Below are positions 1 through 4,740 of a DNA stretch of 5,665 bases, in pieces. A program made the translations under genes and the position numbers. Each line of letters starts with the position of its first letter. Position 1 is the stretch's first letter. This DNA is from an uncultured Bacteroidia bacterium. GTDB taxonomy: Bacteria > Bacteroidota > Bacteroidia > Bacteroidales > UBA932. Under the pieces are notes generated by a model that had not been told where the DNA came from, ran no database searches, and saw only the letters and a list, made by a program, of their open reading frames with translations. The DNA is taken from positions 1 to 5,665 of the forward strand of contig CACXFP010000191.1 in assembly GCA_902766985.1 (NCBI GenBank). Reading direction: 5' to 3'.

Positions 1-117
1 GAGACCTGCAAATGGCAGATCGAGATGTCTACCGGCGGAAAGGTGTTGAATCCGATTATCCTGCTGGCGGATGCCCTTGACCTGGAAGCCACTGCCAAGG
101 CGAACGGGAAGGTATAA
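1..117 (+). CDS. 3' end of a gene; possible XRE/HTH_3-type helix-turn-helix protein (partial)
   Basis: The frame is open from the window edge to a TAA at 115-117 and gives the last 38 residues of a protein, beginning ETCKWQIEM and ending AKANGKV. The spacing I-E-x4-G-x4-N-P-x4-L-A-x-A-L-x-L resembles the last two helices of the HTH_3 (XRE/Cro) fold, where a recognition-helix 'IE..G' is followed by 'P....L..iA.aL.v'. This is a pattern match on a short fragment, so the DNA-binding call is tentative, and the domain would have to be the C-terminal one. The gene converges on rnpB, whose 3' end lies about 15 bases beyond the stop codon, and no separate terminator fits between them. The stop codon sits inside a 10-bp tandem repeat (108-127). 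The start and most of the protein lie outside the window. Confidence 0.5.
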   Translation, partial: ETCKWQIEMSTGGKVLNPIILLADALDLEATAKANGKV

Positions 118-127
118 GAAGGTATAA
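108..127. repeat. 10-bp tandem direct repeat spanning the stop codon of the upstream gene
   Basis: GAAGGTATAA occurs twice back to back (108-117 and 118-127). The first copy supplies the last codons and the TAA stop, and the second lies in the short gap before the rnpB 3' end. It looks like a simple local duplication. On the minus strand the following run of T residues (plus-strand A run 126-130) may help end rnpB transcription. Confidence 0.7.
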
Positions 128-132
128 AAAGA

Positions 133-480
133 AGGAGCGGGACCGTAAGCCGGTTTCTGTTTTTAAATCTGTCATTTATCTGCGCGACCTACCCCCCGGC
201 ATCGGGCGGGCAGCCCTCATCTGCCGGTATATTTGGTTTTGCAGGCTCCGGGACCGTACCCGCGTGACGTCTCCGCCGCCGCGTCGTGGGCTCTTACCCC
301 GCGTTTTCACCCTTGCCTTTTCCTTGTCCCTTGCGGAAACGCAGGAAAGGGCGGTCATTTTCTGTTACGGCACCCACGAGATCGCTCCCGTCCGGGCTTT
401 CCCCGGCGAAGTGCCCTGTCCTGTCCGGACTTTCCTCACCCTTGCCTTGCGGCCAGGGCGCGACAGATCGTCCCGCTCAT
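133..480 (-). ncRNA. rnpB: RNase P RNA (type A, catalytic RNA of ribonuclease P)
   Basis: The RNA cleaves the 5' leader from precursor tRNAs. Read on the minus strand, the conserved blocks of bacterial type A RNase P RNA appear in order: GAGGAAAGTCCGGAC (437-423), AACAGAAAATGACCGCC (about 366-350), AAGGGTGAAAACGCGGGG followed by TAAGAGCCCAC (314-286), CCAAATA (236-230), GGGTAGG before the P15 exit, AGATAAATGACAGAT (181-167) and ACAGAAACCGGCTTAC (160-145). The ends form helix P1: GAGCGGGAC (478-470) pairs exactly with GTCCCGCTC (143-135), which sets the gene limits to within a few bases and gives the usual length of about 350 nt. A P15-like helix is CCGGCA (227-222) with TGCCGG (201-196). The ends are inferred from P1 and the promoter at 494-501, so either may be off by about 5 bases. 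The gene diverges from the cyclase gene. Every open reading frame in this interval is incidental. Confidence 0.95.
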
Positions 481-493
481 TCTTTTTGTGCGG

Positions 494-501
494 CAAAAAT
501 A
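494..501 (-). promoter_or_regulatory. Bacteroidetes-type -7 promoter element for rnpB
   Basis: Read on the minus strand this is TATTTTTG, an exact match to the Bacteroidetes -7 consensus TAnnTTTG. Transcription would begin about 4-7 bases downstream, near 487-490, a few bases before the P1 helix begins at 478. I do not see a convincing TTTG -33 element at the usual distance upstream. Confidence 0.6.
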
Positions 502-531
502 CAATTATTTTCTTTATTCTCCATTTTGGAG

Positions 532-539
532 TATCTTTG
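532..539 (+). promoter_or_regulatory. Bacteroidetes-type -7 promoter element for the glutaminyl cyclase gene
   Basis: TATCTTTG matches TAnnTTTG exactly and ends only 7 bases before the ATG at 547. The predicted transcription start is therefore about 543-547, implying a leaderless or near-leaderless mRNA. A perfect 5-bp inverted repeat, CTCCA-TTT-TGGAG (519-531), abuts the upstream edge of the element. The rnpB promoter faces the other way 30 bases upstream, so this is a compact divergent promoter region. No clear -33 element was found. Confidence 0.6.
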
Positions 540-546
540 TTCCCCG

Positions 547-1320
547 ATGAAAAGGATTGCCGCCATACTTGCCATTCTCGGCTTTATCCTGCCCATGATA
601 GCCAATTCATGCGCGGAAGCCGGTGTGCGCAGGTACAAGGTCAGGGTAGTGAAGGAATATCCCCACGATGTCACCTCGTACACCCAGGGACTGTTTTTCG
701 ATGGCGGCAAACTGTATGAGAGCACGGGGCAGTACGGTTCTTCGACTTTCAGACAGGTGGACCTGCAGACCGGGAAGGCTGTAAGGAAACTCGATTTCGA
801 CAGGAAGTATTTCGTGGAAGGCTCCGTCATCCTGGACGGGGAACTGTTCATCCTGACATGGGAGAGCAGGGTTGCCTTCGTCTATGACGCGTCGACGCTC
901 GAGTATAAGCAGACGAGGCGGTATCCCCGGGAAGGCTGGGGCCTGACGACAGACGGAAAAAGCCTTGTCGCCAGCGACGGCTCATCGTCAATCTACTTCA
1001 TGGACAAGGATTTCAAGGTCGAGAAGACCCTCAAGGTCAGGATGAACGGAAGGCCGCTCAGCAACCTGAACGAATTGGAATTCATTGACGGGAAGATATG
1101 GGCCAACGTATATCTTACCGACATGATAGTGATTATCAATCCTTCCAGCGGTGTCGTGGAGGCTTCGATAGACTGTACAGGCCTTCTTCCGAGGCATCTC
1201 CGTACACGCGAGACCGATGTCCTCAACGGGATTGCCAGGGACTCCGCCACCGGGAAGATTTACCTGACAGGCAAGAACTGGAAGCGACTTTATGAAATTG
1301 AACTGACAGAAAAGAAATAA
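547..1320 (+). CDS. Glutaminyl-peptide cyclotransferase (glutaminyl cyclase, bacterial/plant beta-propeller type), exported
   Basis: The enzyme converts N-terminal glutamine of proteins into pyroglutamate, releasing ammonia. The 257-residue product has a signal sequence (K2-R3, then a hydrophobic stretch to about residue 19). IANSC, with C22, could be a loose lipobox, so it is either a lipoprotein or a periplasmic protein. The remainder fits the five-bladed propeller family (Pfam Glu_cyclase_2): YTQGLFFDGGKLYESTG with E58 (45-61), FVEG with E91, LTW with W105, EGWGLTTDGK (129-138), SDGSS (143-147), NELEFIDGKIWANVY (175-189), VLNGIA (225-230) and TGKNWKRLYEI (241-251). The frame stays open upstream to 286, but that part lies in rnpB and on the promoter, and the signal peptide begins at ATG 547, which fixes the start. 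No terminator is visible before the riboswitch 21 bases downstream, so read-through into the receptor gene is possible. Which residues are catalytic was not tested by alignment. Confidence 0.9.
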   Translation: MKRIAAILAILGFILPMIANSCAEAGVRRYKVRVVKEYPHDVTSYTQGLFFDGGKLYESTGQYGSSTFRQVDLQTGKAVRKLDFDRKYFVEGSVILDGELFILTWESRVAFVYDASTLEYKQTRRYPREGWGLTTDGKSLVASDGSSSIYFMDKDFKVEKTLKVRMNGRPLSNLNELEFIDGKIWANVYLTDMIVIINPSSGVVEASIDCTGLLPRHLRTRETDVLNGIARDSATGKIYLTGKNWKRLYEIELTEKK

Positions 1321-1341
1321 CGTTTTTTATTTAATAACAAC

Positions 1342-1416
1342 AAGCGGGGGTACCGGTTTTCCGGTTGAGAAAGACCCATTGAACCTGATACGGTCAATAC
1401 CGTCGTAGGGAGGCTT
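1342..1416 (+). promoter_or_regulatory. TPP riboswitch (THI element)
   Basis: This aptamer senses thiamin pyrophosphate and normally lowers expression of the downstream gene. The conserved core is easy to follow: P1 AAGC (1342-1345) with GCTT (1413-1416); GCGGGGGTACC; hairpin ACCGG-TTTT-CCGGT (1352-1365); the TGAGA junction (1366-1370); ACCC closing P2 (1374-1377); the near-invariant GAACCTGA (1381-1388); hairpin ACGGT-CAAT-ACCGT (1390-1403); and CGTAGGGA (1404-1411). At about 75 nt it is a compact form without the optional P3a arm. It lies 21 bases after the cyclase stop and 45 bases before the receptor ATG. No strong TAnnTTTG element precedes it, so its promoter is uncertain and may overlap the end of the cyclase gene. 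Confidence 0.95.
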
Positions 1417-1423
1417 AATCTCA

Positions 1424-1465
1424 AAGCGCATCAGCGCTTCCCCTTGCATAAGATCAAATCTATGC
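1424..1465 (+). promoter_or_regulatory. Putative riboswitch expression platform: two hairpins, the second enclosing the start codon
   Basis: The first hairpin is AAGCGC (1424-1429), loop ATCA, GCGCTT (1434-1439). The second pairs GCATA (1446-1450) with TATGC (1461-1465) and GAT (1452-1454) with ATC (1458-1460), with one bulged A at 1451 and a 3-base loop. The receptor ATG (1462-1464) lies entirely inside this second stem. The CGCTT at 1435-1439 could also pair with AAGCG (1342-1346), the 5' strand of aptamer helix P1, giving a possible link between ligand binding and these hairpins. Neither hairpin is directly followed by a T run (a T7 run at 1472-1478 is 6 bases past the second), so control of translation initiation is more likely than intrinsic termination. 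The pairings are visible; the mechanism is inferred. Confidence 0.45.
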
Positions 1466-3738
1466 GAGGTATTTTTTTCAAGGCGGCTTCGGCCGCAATC
1501 TGTATCATGTCAGCCGGTGTCGCGCTGGCACAGGAAAAAACCGAAAGACTTGACAGCGCCATCGTATCACTGTCGAGGGCTGGAGACAAGACGCCGGTGG
1601 CGTTTACTATGGTCGACAGGCAGGCTCTCAGGAGTACAAATCCTATCCATTCCCTTCCGGAAGCGCTTGCTCTCCAGCCATCCGTCGTCACCTACAATGA
1701 AGGCGGAACGGGGCTGGGCAACTCTGCGATAACCGTCAGGGGCAGCAAGGGCTCACAAATCAATGTGACACTGAACGGAATCACTTTAAACGACCAGGAA
1801 TCCCAGGAAGTCTTCTGGGTCAACATCCCTTCCCTGACCAATTTGATTTCTACCGTCCAGCTCCAGAGGGGACTGGGTACAACGGCCAACGGCGCGGGCG
1901 CTTTCGGGGCCAGCATAAACATGAACACCGCGTCGATCGGACCGGATCCTTCTGCGAGGGTGGAAATCTCCCGTGGAATGTGGAATACATTCGTCCGAAC
2001 CGTCTCTGCAAGCACCGGGCTGACGTCAAAAGGCCTGTATGCCAATGTCGCCTATTCCCGCGGCACAACGGACGGGTATATCCGCAACGCCTTCGTGAAG
2101 TCACGCAGCGCCTTCGTTACCCTGGGCTGGCTGGGCGGCAGGAATTCGCTGCGGCTCACCTGGCTGATGGGGGACCAGAAGAGCGGAATCACCTGGGACG
2201 GAATTGATTACGAAAAATACAAGACCGACAGGAGATACAATGGTTCCGGGGAGTATTATGACGACGAAGGCAATCTCCGCTATTATGACAACCAGACAGA
2301 CAACTACACGCAAAACCATCTTCAGCTGAACTATTCCCGTCAGTTGGGGGACAGGTTCACGTGGACATCCACCCTGAACTATACCCGTGGCGACGGATAC
2401 GACGAGTACTACAAACAGGACAGGAAACTTGTGAATTTCGGATTCGCAGTTCCGGTTACGGGAGCCGACGGCAATGAATACTTCAGCAGCGATGCGATCT
2501 ACCAGAAAAAGATGGGCAACGACTACTGGGTTTTCAATTCCGATGTGCGGTACGTTTCGGACAGGCTGAGGCTCACCGCAGGTGTCAACCTGTCGTCCTA
2601 TTATGGCGACCATTGGGGTAAATTCTTGTGGGTCAGGGTGCTGCCTGAGTCGTATGATTTCTCTGTGATGAACAGGTCCCGGGCGTGGTATTCAAATGAC
2701 GCCCACAAAAAGGAGGCGGACTTCTTCGCTCGGGGAGAATTCGCCGTCGTGGATAACCTTACATTTTACGCCGACTTCCAGTTCAGGACCGTCGGGCTAA
2801 GGATGTACGGCAGGGATGACGATTACATAGAGTACGGATCCAAGGAAATGATCGACCTTGACAAAGGCTGGAACTTTTTCAATCCCAGGATCGGAATGAA
2901 CTGGGATTTCGCTCCCGGCTACAGGGCTTATGTGTCGGTTTCCATGGGCAACCGCGAGCCGGGGAGGAGCGACATCAAGGAGAACATTAAGGGAGACGGA
3001 GCGCCTGTCAGGCCGGAAAAGATGGCAGATACGGAGCTTGGCTGGTCCATGCGGGGGAACGGGTTCACCCTTTCCGCAAACCTCTACAGCATGGAGTACA
3101 GGGACATGCTTCTCGAAACCGGAAGGCTCAGCACTGCCGGATATGCGGTAAAGGAGAATGTCCCCAGGGCGTGGAGGAGGGGAATCGAATTGTGCGGCTC
3201 GTGGAACGGCGCCGGCTGGCTGTCTGTTGGCGGGAACCTTACCTTGAGCGACAACCGGATAGATGATTATACCTCGTACGTGTCGGTGGTTGATGAGAAT
3301 TGGGATTACACCGGCGCAACCCAGGCCTTTGGATGGGGGAGGACCAGGATCCTTCTGTCTCCTTCAACCGTCGGGATGCTGCAGGCCGCAGTGGCGCCCT
3401 GGAAGAATTCGGCGTCGAATTCGCTCAAGACCACCACCTTGACAGTGTCGGGTAAGTATGTCGGCAGGCAGTATATAGACAATACACAGAGGGAAGGGAT
3501 GGAGATACCTTCGTATTTCGTCATGAATGCGTCCGTTTCCCATGAGTTCAAGTTAGGGAGAGCAGTCCTCGGCTTGTCGGCCTATGTGAACAATATCCTG
3601 AACAGGGACTATTTTGCATATGGATGGAGGTGGGAAGCATGCAGCGAGGGGGCTTCGAAGGATGAGATCGTAAGCGGGATCGGGGTTTATCCCCAGGCTC
3701 CGGTAAATGTCATGTTCAAGGCCTGGTACGCATTCTGA
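1462..3738 (+). CDS. TonB-dependent outer-membrane receptor, probable thiamin transporter (TPP-riboswitch controlled)
   Basis: A 758-residue outer-membrane beta-barrel that would import a substrate with energy from TonB-ExbBD. Residues 1-23 are a signal peptide ending ALA, with Q24 as the predicted mature N-terminus. A TonB-box-like LDSAIVSL follows at 30-37. The plug domain (about 42-158) shows SLPEALALQPSV, AITVRGSKG (89-97), VTLNGITLND, IPSLTNLISTVQLQRG and AGAFGASINMNT. The rest is barrel, rich in alternating aromatic strands, ending FKAWYAF with the terminal Phe typical of outer-membrane proteins. There is no N-terminal carboxypeptidase-regulatory-like domain, so this is not a SusC-type receptor, and no SusD gene follows. 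The substrate is inferred from the TPP riboswitch directly upstream; TPP-controlled TonB receptors are known in Bacteroidetes. I chose ATG 1462 over an in-frame TTG at 1444 because it gives a normal signal peptide; the TTG lies in the regulatory hairpin. A strong terminator 17 bases after the stop indicates no downstream permease gene in the same unit. Confidence 0.9.
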   Translation: MRGIFFKAASAAICIMSAGVALAQEKTERLDSAIVSLSRAGDKTPVAFTMVDRQALRSTNPIHSLPEALALQPSVVTYNEGGTGLGNSAITVRGSKGSQINVTLNGITLNDQESQEVFWVNIPSLTNLISTVQLQRGLGTTANGAGAFGASINMNTASIGPDPSARVEISRGMWNTFVRTVSASTGLTSKGLYANVAYSRGTTDGYIRNAFVKSRSAFVTLGWLGGRNSLRLTWLMGDQKSGITWDGIDYEKYKTDRRYNGSGEYYDDEGNLRYYDNQTDNYTQNHLQLNYSRQLGDRFTWTSTLNYTRGDGYDEYYKQDRKLVNFGFAVPVTGADGNEYFSSDAIYQKKMGNDYWVFNSDVRYVSDRLRLTAGVNLSSYYGDHWGKFLWVRVLPESYDFSVMNRSRAWYSNDAHKKEADFFARGEFAVVDNLTFYADFQFRTVGLRMYGRDDDYIEYGSKEMIDLDKGWNFFNPRIGMNWDFAPGYRAYVSVSMGNREPGRSDIKENIKGDGAPVRPEKMADTELGWSMRGNGFTLSANLYSMEYRDMLLETGRLSTAGYAVKENVPRAWRRGIELCGSWNGAGWLSVGGNLTLSDNRIDDYTSYVSVVDENWDYTGATQAFGWGRTRILLSPSTVGMLQAAVAPWKNSASNSLKTTTLTVSGKYVGRQYIDNTQREGMEIPSYFVMNASVSHEFKLGRAVLGLSAYVNNILNRDYFAYGWRWEACSEGASKDEIVSGIGVYPQAPVNVMFKAWYAF

Positions 3739-3755
3739 CGTGCATAGACTCCGTA

Positions 3756-3793
3756 AACCAATAACGCCCGCTTCACAGCGGGCGTTGTTGGTT
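3756..3793 (+). terminator. Strong terminator hairpin after the receptor gene, possibly bidirectional
   Basis: AACCAATAACGCCCGC (3756-3771) pairs with GCGGGCGTTGTTGGTT (3778-3793) over 16 base pairs, with one U-G wobble (3762-3787) and a 6-base loop TTCACA. The 9-bp inner part is perfect and GC-rich. The hairpin begins 17 bases past the receptor stop codon. The downstream side is T-rich (GTTGTTGGTTAGTTAG) rather than a pure T run. On the minus strand the same hairpin is followed by only a short T stretch, so it may also end leftward transcription from trmD or from the promoter at 3900-3930. Confidence 0.8.
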
Positions 3794-3842
3794 AGTTAGT
3801 AGTGTATTTACCTATGCAAGGCTAATTAATGTTGGTTAGCAG

Positions 3843-3864
3843 AACTTGCCATGGGAGGCAAGTT
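3843..3864. repeat. Perfect inverted repeat (hairpin) between receptor gene and trmD
   Basis: AACTTGCC (3843-3850), loop ATGGGA, GGCAAGTT (3857-3864): 8 perfect base pairs. No T run follows directly on either strand, so it is a poor intrinsic terminator by itself. It could be a structural element of the candidate minus-strand RNA, a 3'-end stabiliser for the trmD mRNA, or a protein-binding palindrome. Confidence 0.65.
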
Positions 3865-3899
3865 AAGTCGTCATATTTCTCTTTAACGTTTTACTAATG

Positions 3900-3930
3900 C
3901 AAAGATATAAAGAAAAAATCACTTTCAAAA
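3900..3930 (-). promoter_or_regulatory. Bacteroidetes-type promoter (-33 TTTG and -7 TATCTTTG) reading away from trmD
   Basis: On the minus strand, TTTTG (3930-3926) is followed after 18 bases by TATCTTTG (3907-3900), an exact TAnnTTTG match. It is the only promoter in the window with both boxes clear. Predicted transcription starts near 3893-3896 and runs toward the receptor's 3' end. No protein gene lies downstream before the terminator hairpin. The surrounding sequence is very AT-rich, which raises the chance of a fortuitous match. Confidence 0.45.
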
Positions 3931-3956
3931 CATTTTAATCAAAAAATACAAAAGAT

Positions 3957-4637
3957 TTATTTTCCCTTGAGAAGACCCGGCCTGCGTTGCCTTGTCCTTT
4001 CAATGGCCTGGTTGTCCTGCCACTCCCGGATCAGCTTTGGATTGCCGCTCAGAAGCACATCGGGGACCTTCCATCCGTTGAATTCGGCAGGTCTGGTATA
4101 GACTGGAGGGGAGACAAGGCCGTCCTGGAAACTGTCGCTGAGGGCAGACGTCTCGTCAGTGAGGGCTCCCGGTAGAAGACGCACGAGACTGTCTGCAAGT
4201 ATGGCAGCCGGTATCTCGCCGCCGCTCACCACATAGTCACCCACCGATATCTCTCTGGTAATCAGATGTTCCCGTATCCTCTCGTCGATCCCTTTGTAGT
4301 GCCCGCAGAGAATGATGATGTTTTCCTTCAGCGAGAGTTCGTTTGAAATACCCTGGTTGAGAATCTCTCCGTCCGGTGACATGTAGATCACCTCGTCGTA
4401 ATCCCTTTCTTTCTTGAGGTCCTCTATCATCCGGAACACCGGCTCCACCATGAGCACCATGCCCGCATCTCCCCCATAGCAGTAGTCATCTACGGTCTGC
4501 CTGGGCCCGAGTCCGTATTCCCGGAGGCTGTGGACCCTGATATCGACGAGACCATTCTTAATGGCCCTTCCCACAATTGAATGAGAAAGAGGACTTTCCA
4601 AAAGCTCTGGCACTACGGTAAGGATGTCAATGCGCAT
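3957..4637 (-). CDS. trmD: tRNA (guanine37-N1)-methyltransferase TrmD
   Basis: TrmD transfers a methyl group from S-adenosylmethionine to N1 of G37 next to the anticodon, which prevents +1 frameshifting. The 226-residue product has the SPOUT family landmarks in order: [17 protein letters not shown] at the N-terminus, [19 protein letters not shown] (42-60), [13 protein letters not shown] (109-121), [21 protein letters not shown] (130-150) in the deep trefoil knot, then [15 protein letters not shown] (169-183) with the acidic D172 in the loop of the family's catalytic Asp, and [17 protein letters not shown] (191-207). I chose ATG 4637. A longer frame starting TTG at 4667 would begin inside the -7 promoter element and adds residues unlike the family. 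The C-terminus RRPGLLKGK and overall length are close to Bacteroidetes homologues and slightly shorter than the E. coli enzyme. No GC-rich terminator lies directly after the stop. It diverges from the DUF349 gene. Confidence 0.97.
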   Translation of the reverse strand: MRIDILTVVPELLESPLSHSIVGRAIKNGLVDIRVHSLREYGLGPRQTVDDYCYGGDAGMVLMVEPVFRMIEDLKKERDYDEVIYMSPDGEILNQGISNELSLKENIIILCGHYKGIDERIREHLITREISVGDYVVSGGEIPAAILADSLVRLLPGALTDETSALSDSFQDGLVSPPVYTRPAEFNGWKVPDVLLSGNPKLIREWQDNQAIERTRQRRPGLLKGK

Positions 4638-4664
4638 TGCGGACCTAATTTTATATACTTTAGG

Positions 4665-4672
4665 CAAAAGTA
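4665..4672 (-). promoter_or_regulatory. Bacteroidetes-type -7 promoter element for trmD
   Basis: Read on the minus strand this is TACTTTTG, matching TAnnTTTG. Transcription should begin near 4658-4661, leaving a leader of about 21-24 bases before ATG 4637, with no Shine-Dalgarno sequence. This position excludes the TTG at 4667 as the start codon. No clear -33 box is present. Confidence 0.6.
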
Positions 4673-4695
4673 CTCATTTTTTAATTTATTCTTCA

Positions 4696-4703
4696 TATAT
4701 TTG
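4696..4703 (+). promoter_or_regulatory. Bacteroidetes-type -7 promoter element for the DUF349 gene
   Basis: TATATTTG matches TAnnTTTG. The expected transcription start is about 4707-4710, giving a leader of roughly 30 AT-rich bases before ATG 4741. It lies 23 bases from the oppositely oriented trmD -7 box, so the two promoters share the same AT-rich core. No convincing -33 box was found. Confidence 0.6.
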
Positions 4704-4740
4704 CATACTATAGATAACTATTAACATTAAACTCCTTGTC

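Larger units (their letters stand above)
3754..3894 (-). ncRNA. Candidate small RNA between trmD and the receptor gene (hypothetical)
   Basis: This stretch has no convincing protein gene on either strand. On the minus strand it begins just after a well-formed Bacteroidetes promoter (TTTG, 18 bases, TATCTTTG), contains a perfect 8-bp hairpin (3864-3843) and ends at the 16-bp hairpin (3793-3756). A transcript would be about 140 nt, in the usual range for a bacterial small RNA. Short minus-strand frames close quickly (an ATG near 3876 gives only M-T-T). It could instead be the 3' untranslated region of trmD with a chance promoter match. I do not recognise it as a known RNA family. Confidence 0.3.

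Noticed and set aside
286..546. An 87-codon N-terminal extension of the glutaminyl cyclase frame starting at ATG 286
   Set aside because: It lies antisense within rnpB and across the cyclase promoter, and starting at 547 yields a proper signal peptide.
176..719. Several overlapping open frames on both strands (for example 233-550, 264-719, 176-358)
   Set aside because: They fall in the conserved RNase P RNA gene or are out-of-frame shadows of the cyclase, with compositions unlike real proteins.
1298..1326. A possible receptor promoter, TTG (1298-1300) with TAACGTTT (1318-1325), overlapping the cyclase stop codon
   Set aside because: The -7 part fits TAnnTTTG poorly and the spacing is short. 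Co-transcription with the cyclase cannot be excluded, so it is not listed as a feature.
1444..1461. TTG start at 1444 for the receptor
   Set aside because: It adds six residues before a normal signal peptide and lies in the regulatory hairpin region; the in-frame ATG at 1462 is preferred.
2101..2613. A 170-codon minus-strand open frame inside the receptor gene
   Set aside because: It is antisense to a well-supported beta-barrel region, with no promoter or domain of its own.
3830..3898. A 22-codon plus-strand frame starting ATG near 3830
   Set aside because: It is short, has no promoter or recognisable content, and crosses the hairpin at 3843-3864. There is no reason to think it is translated.
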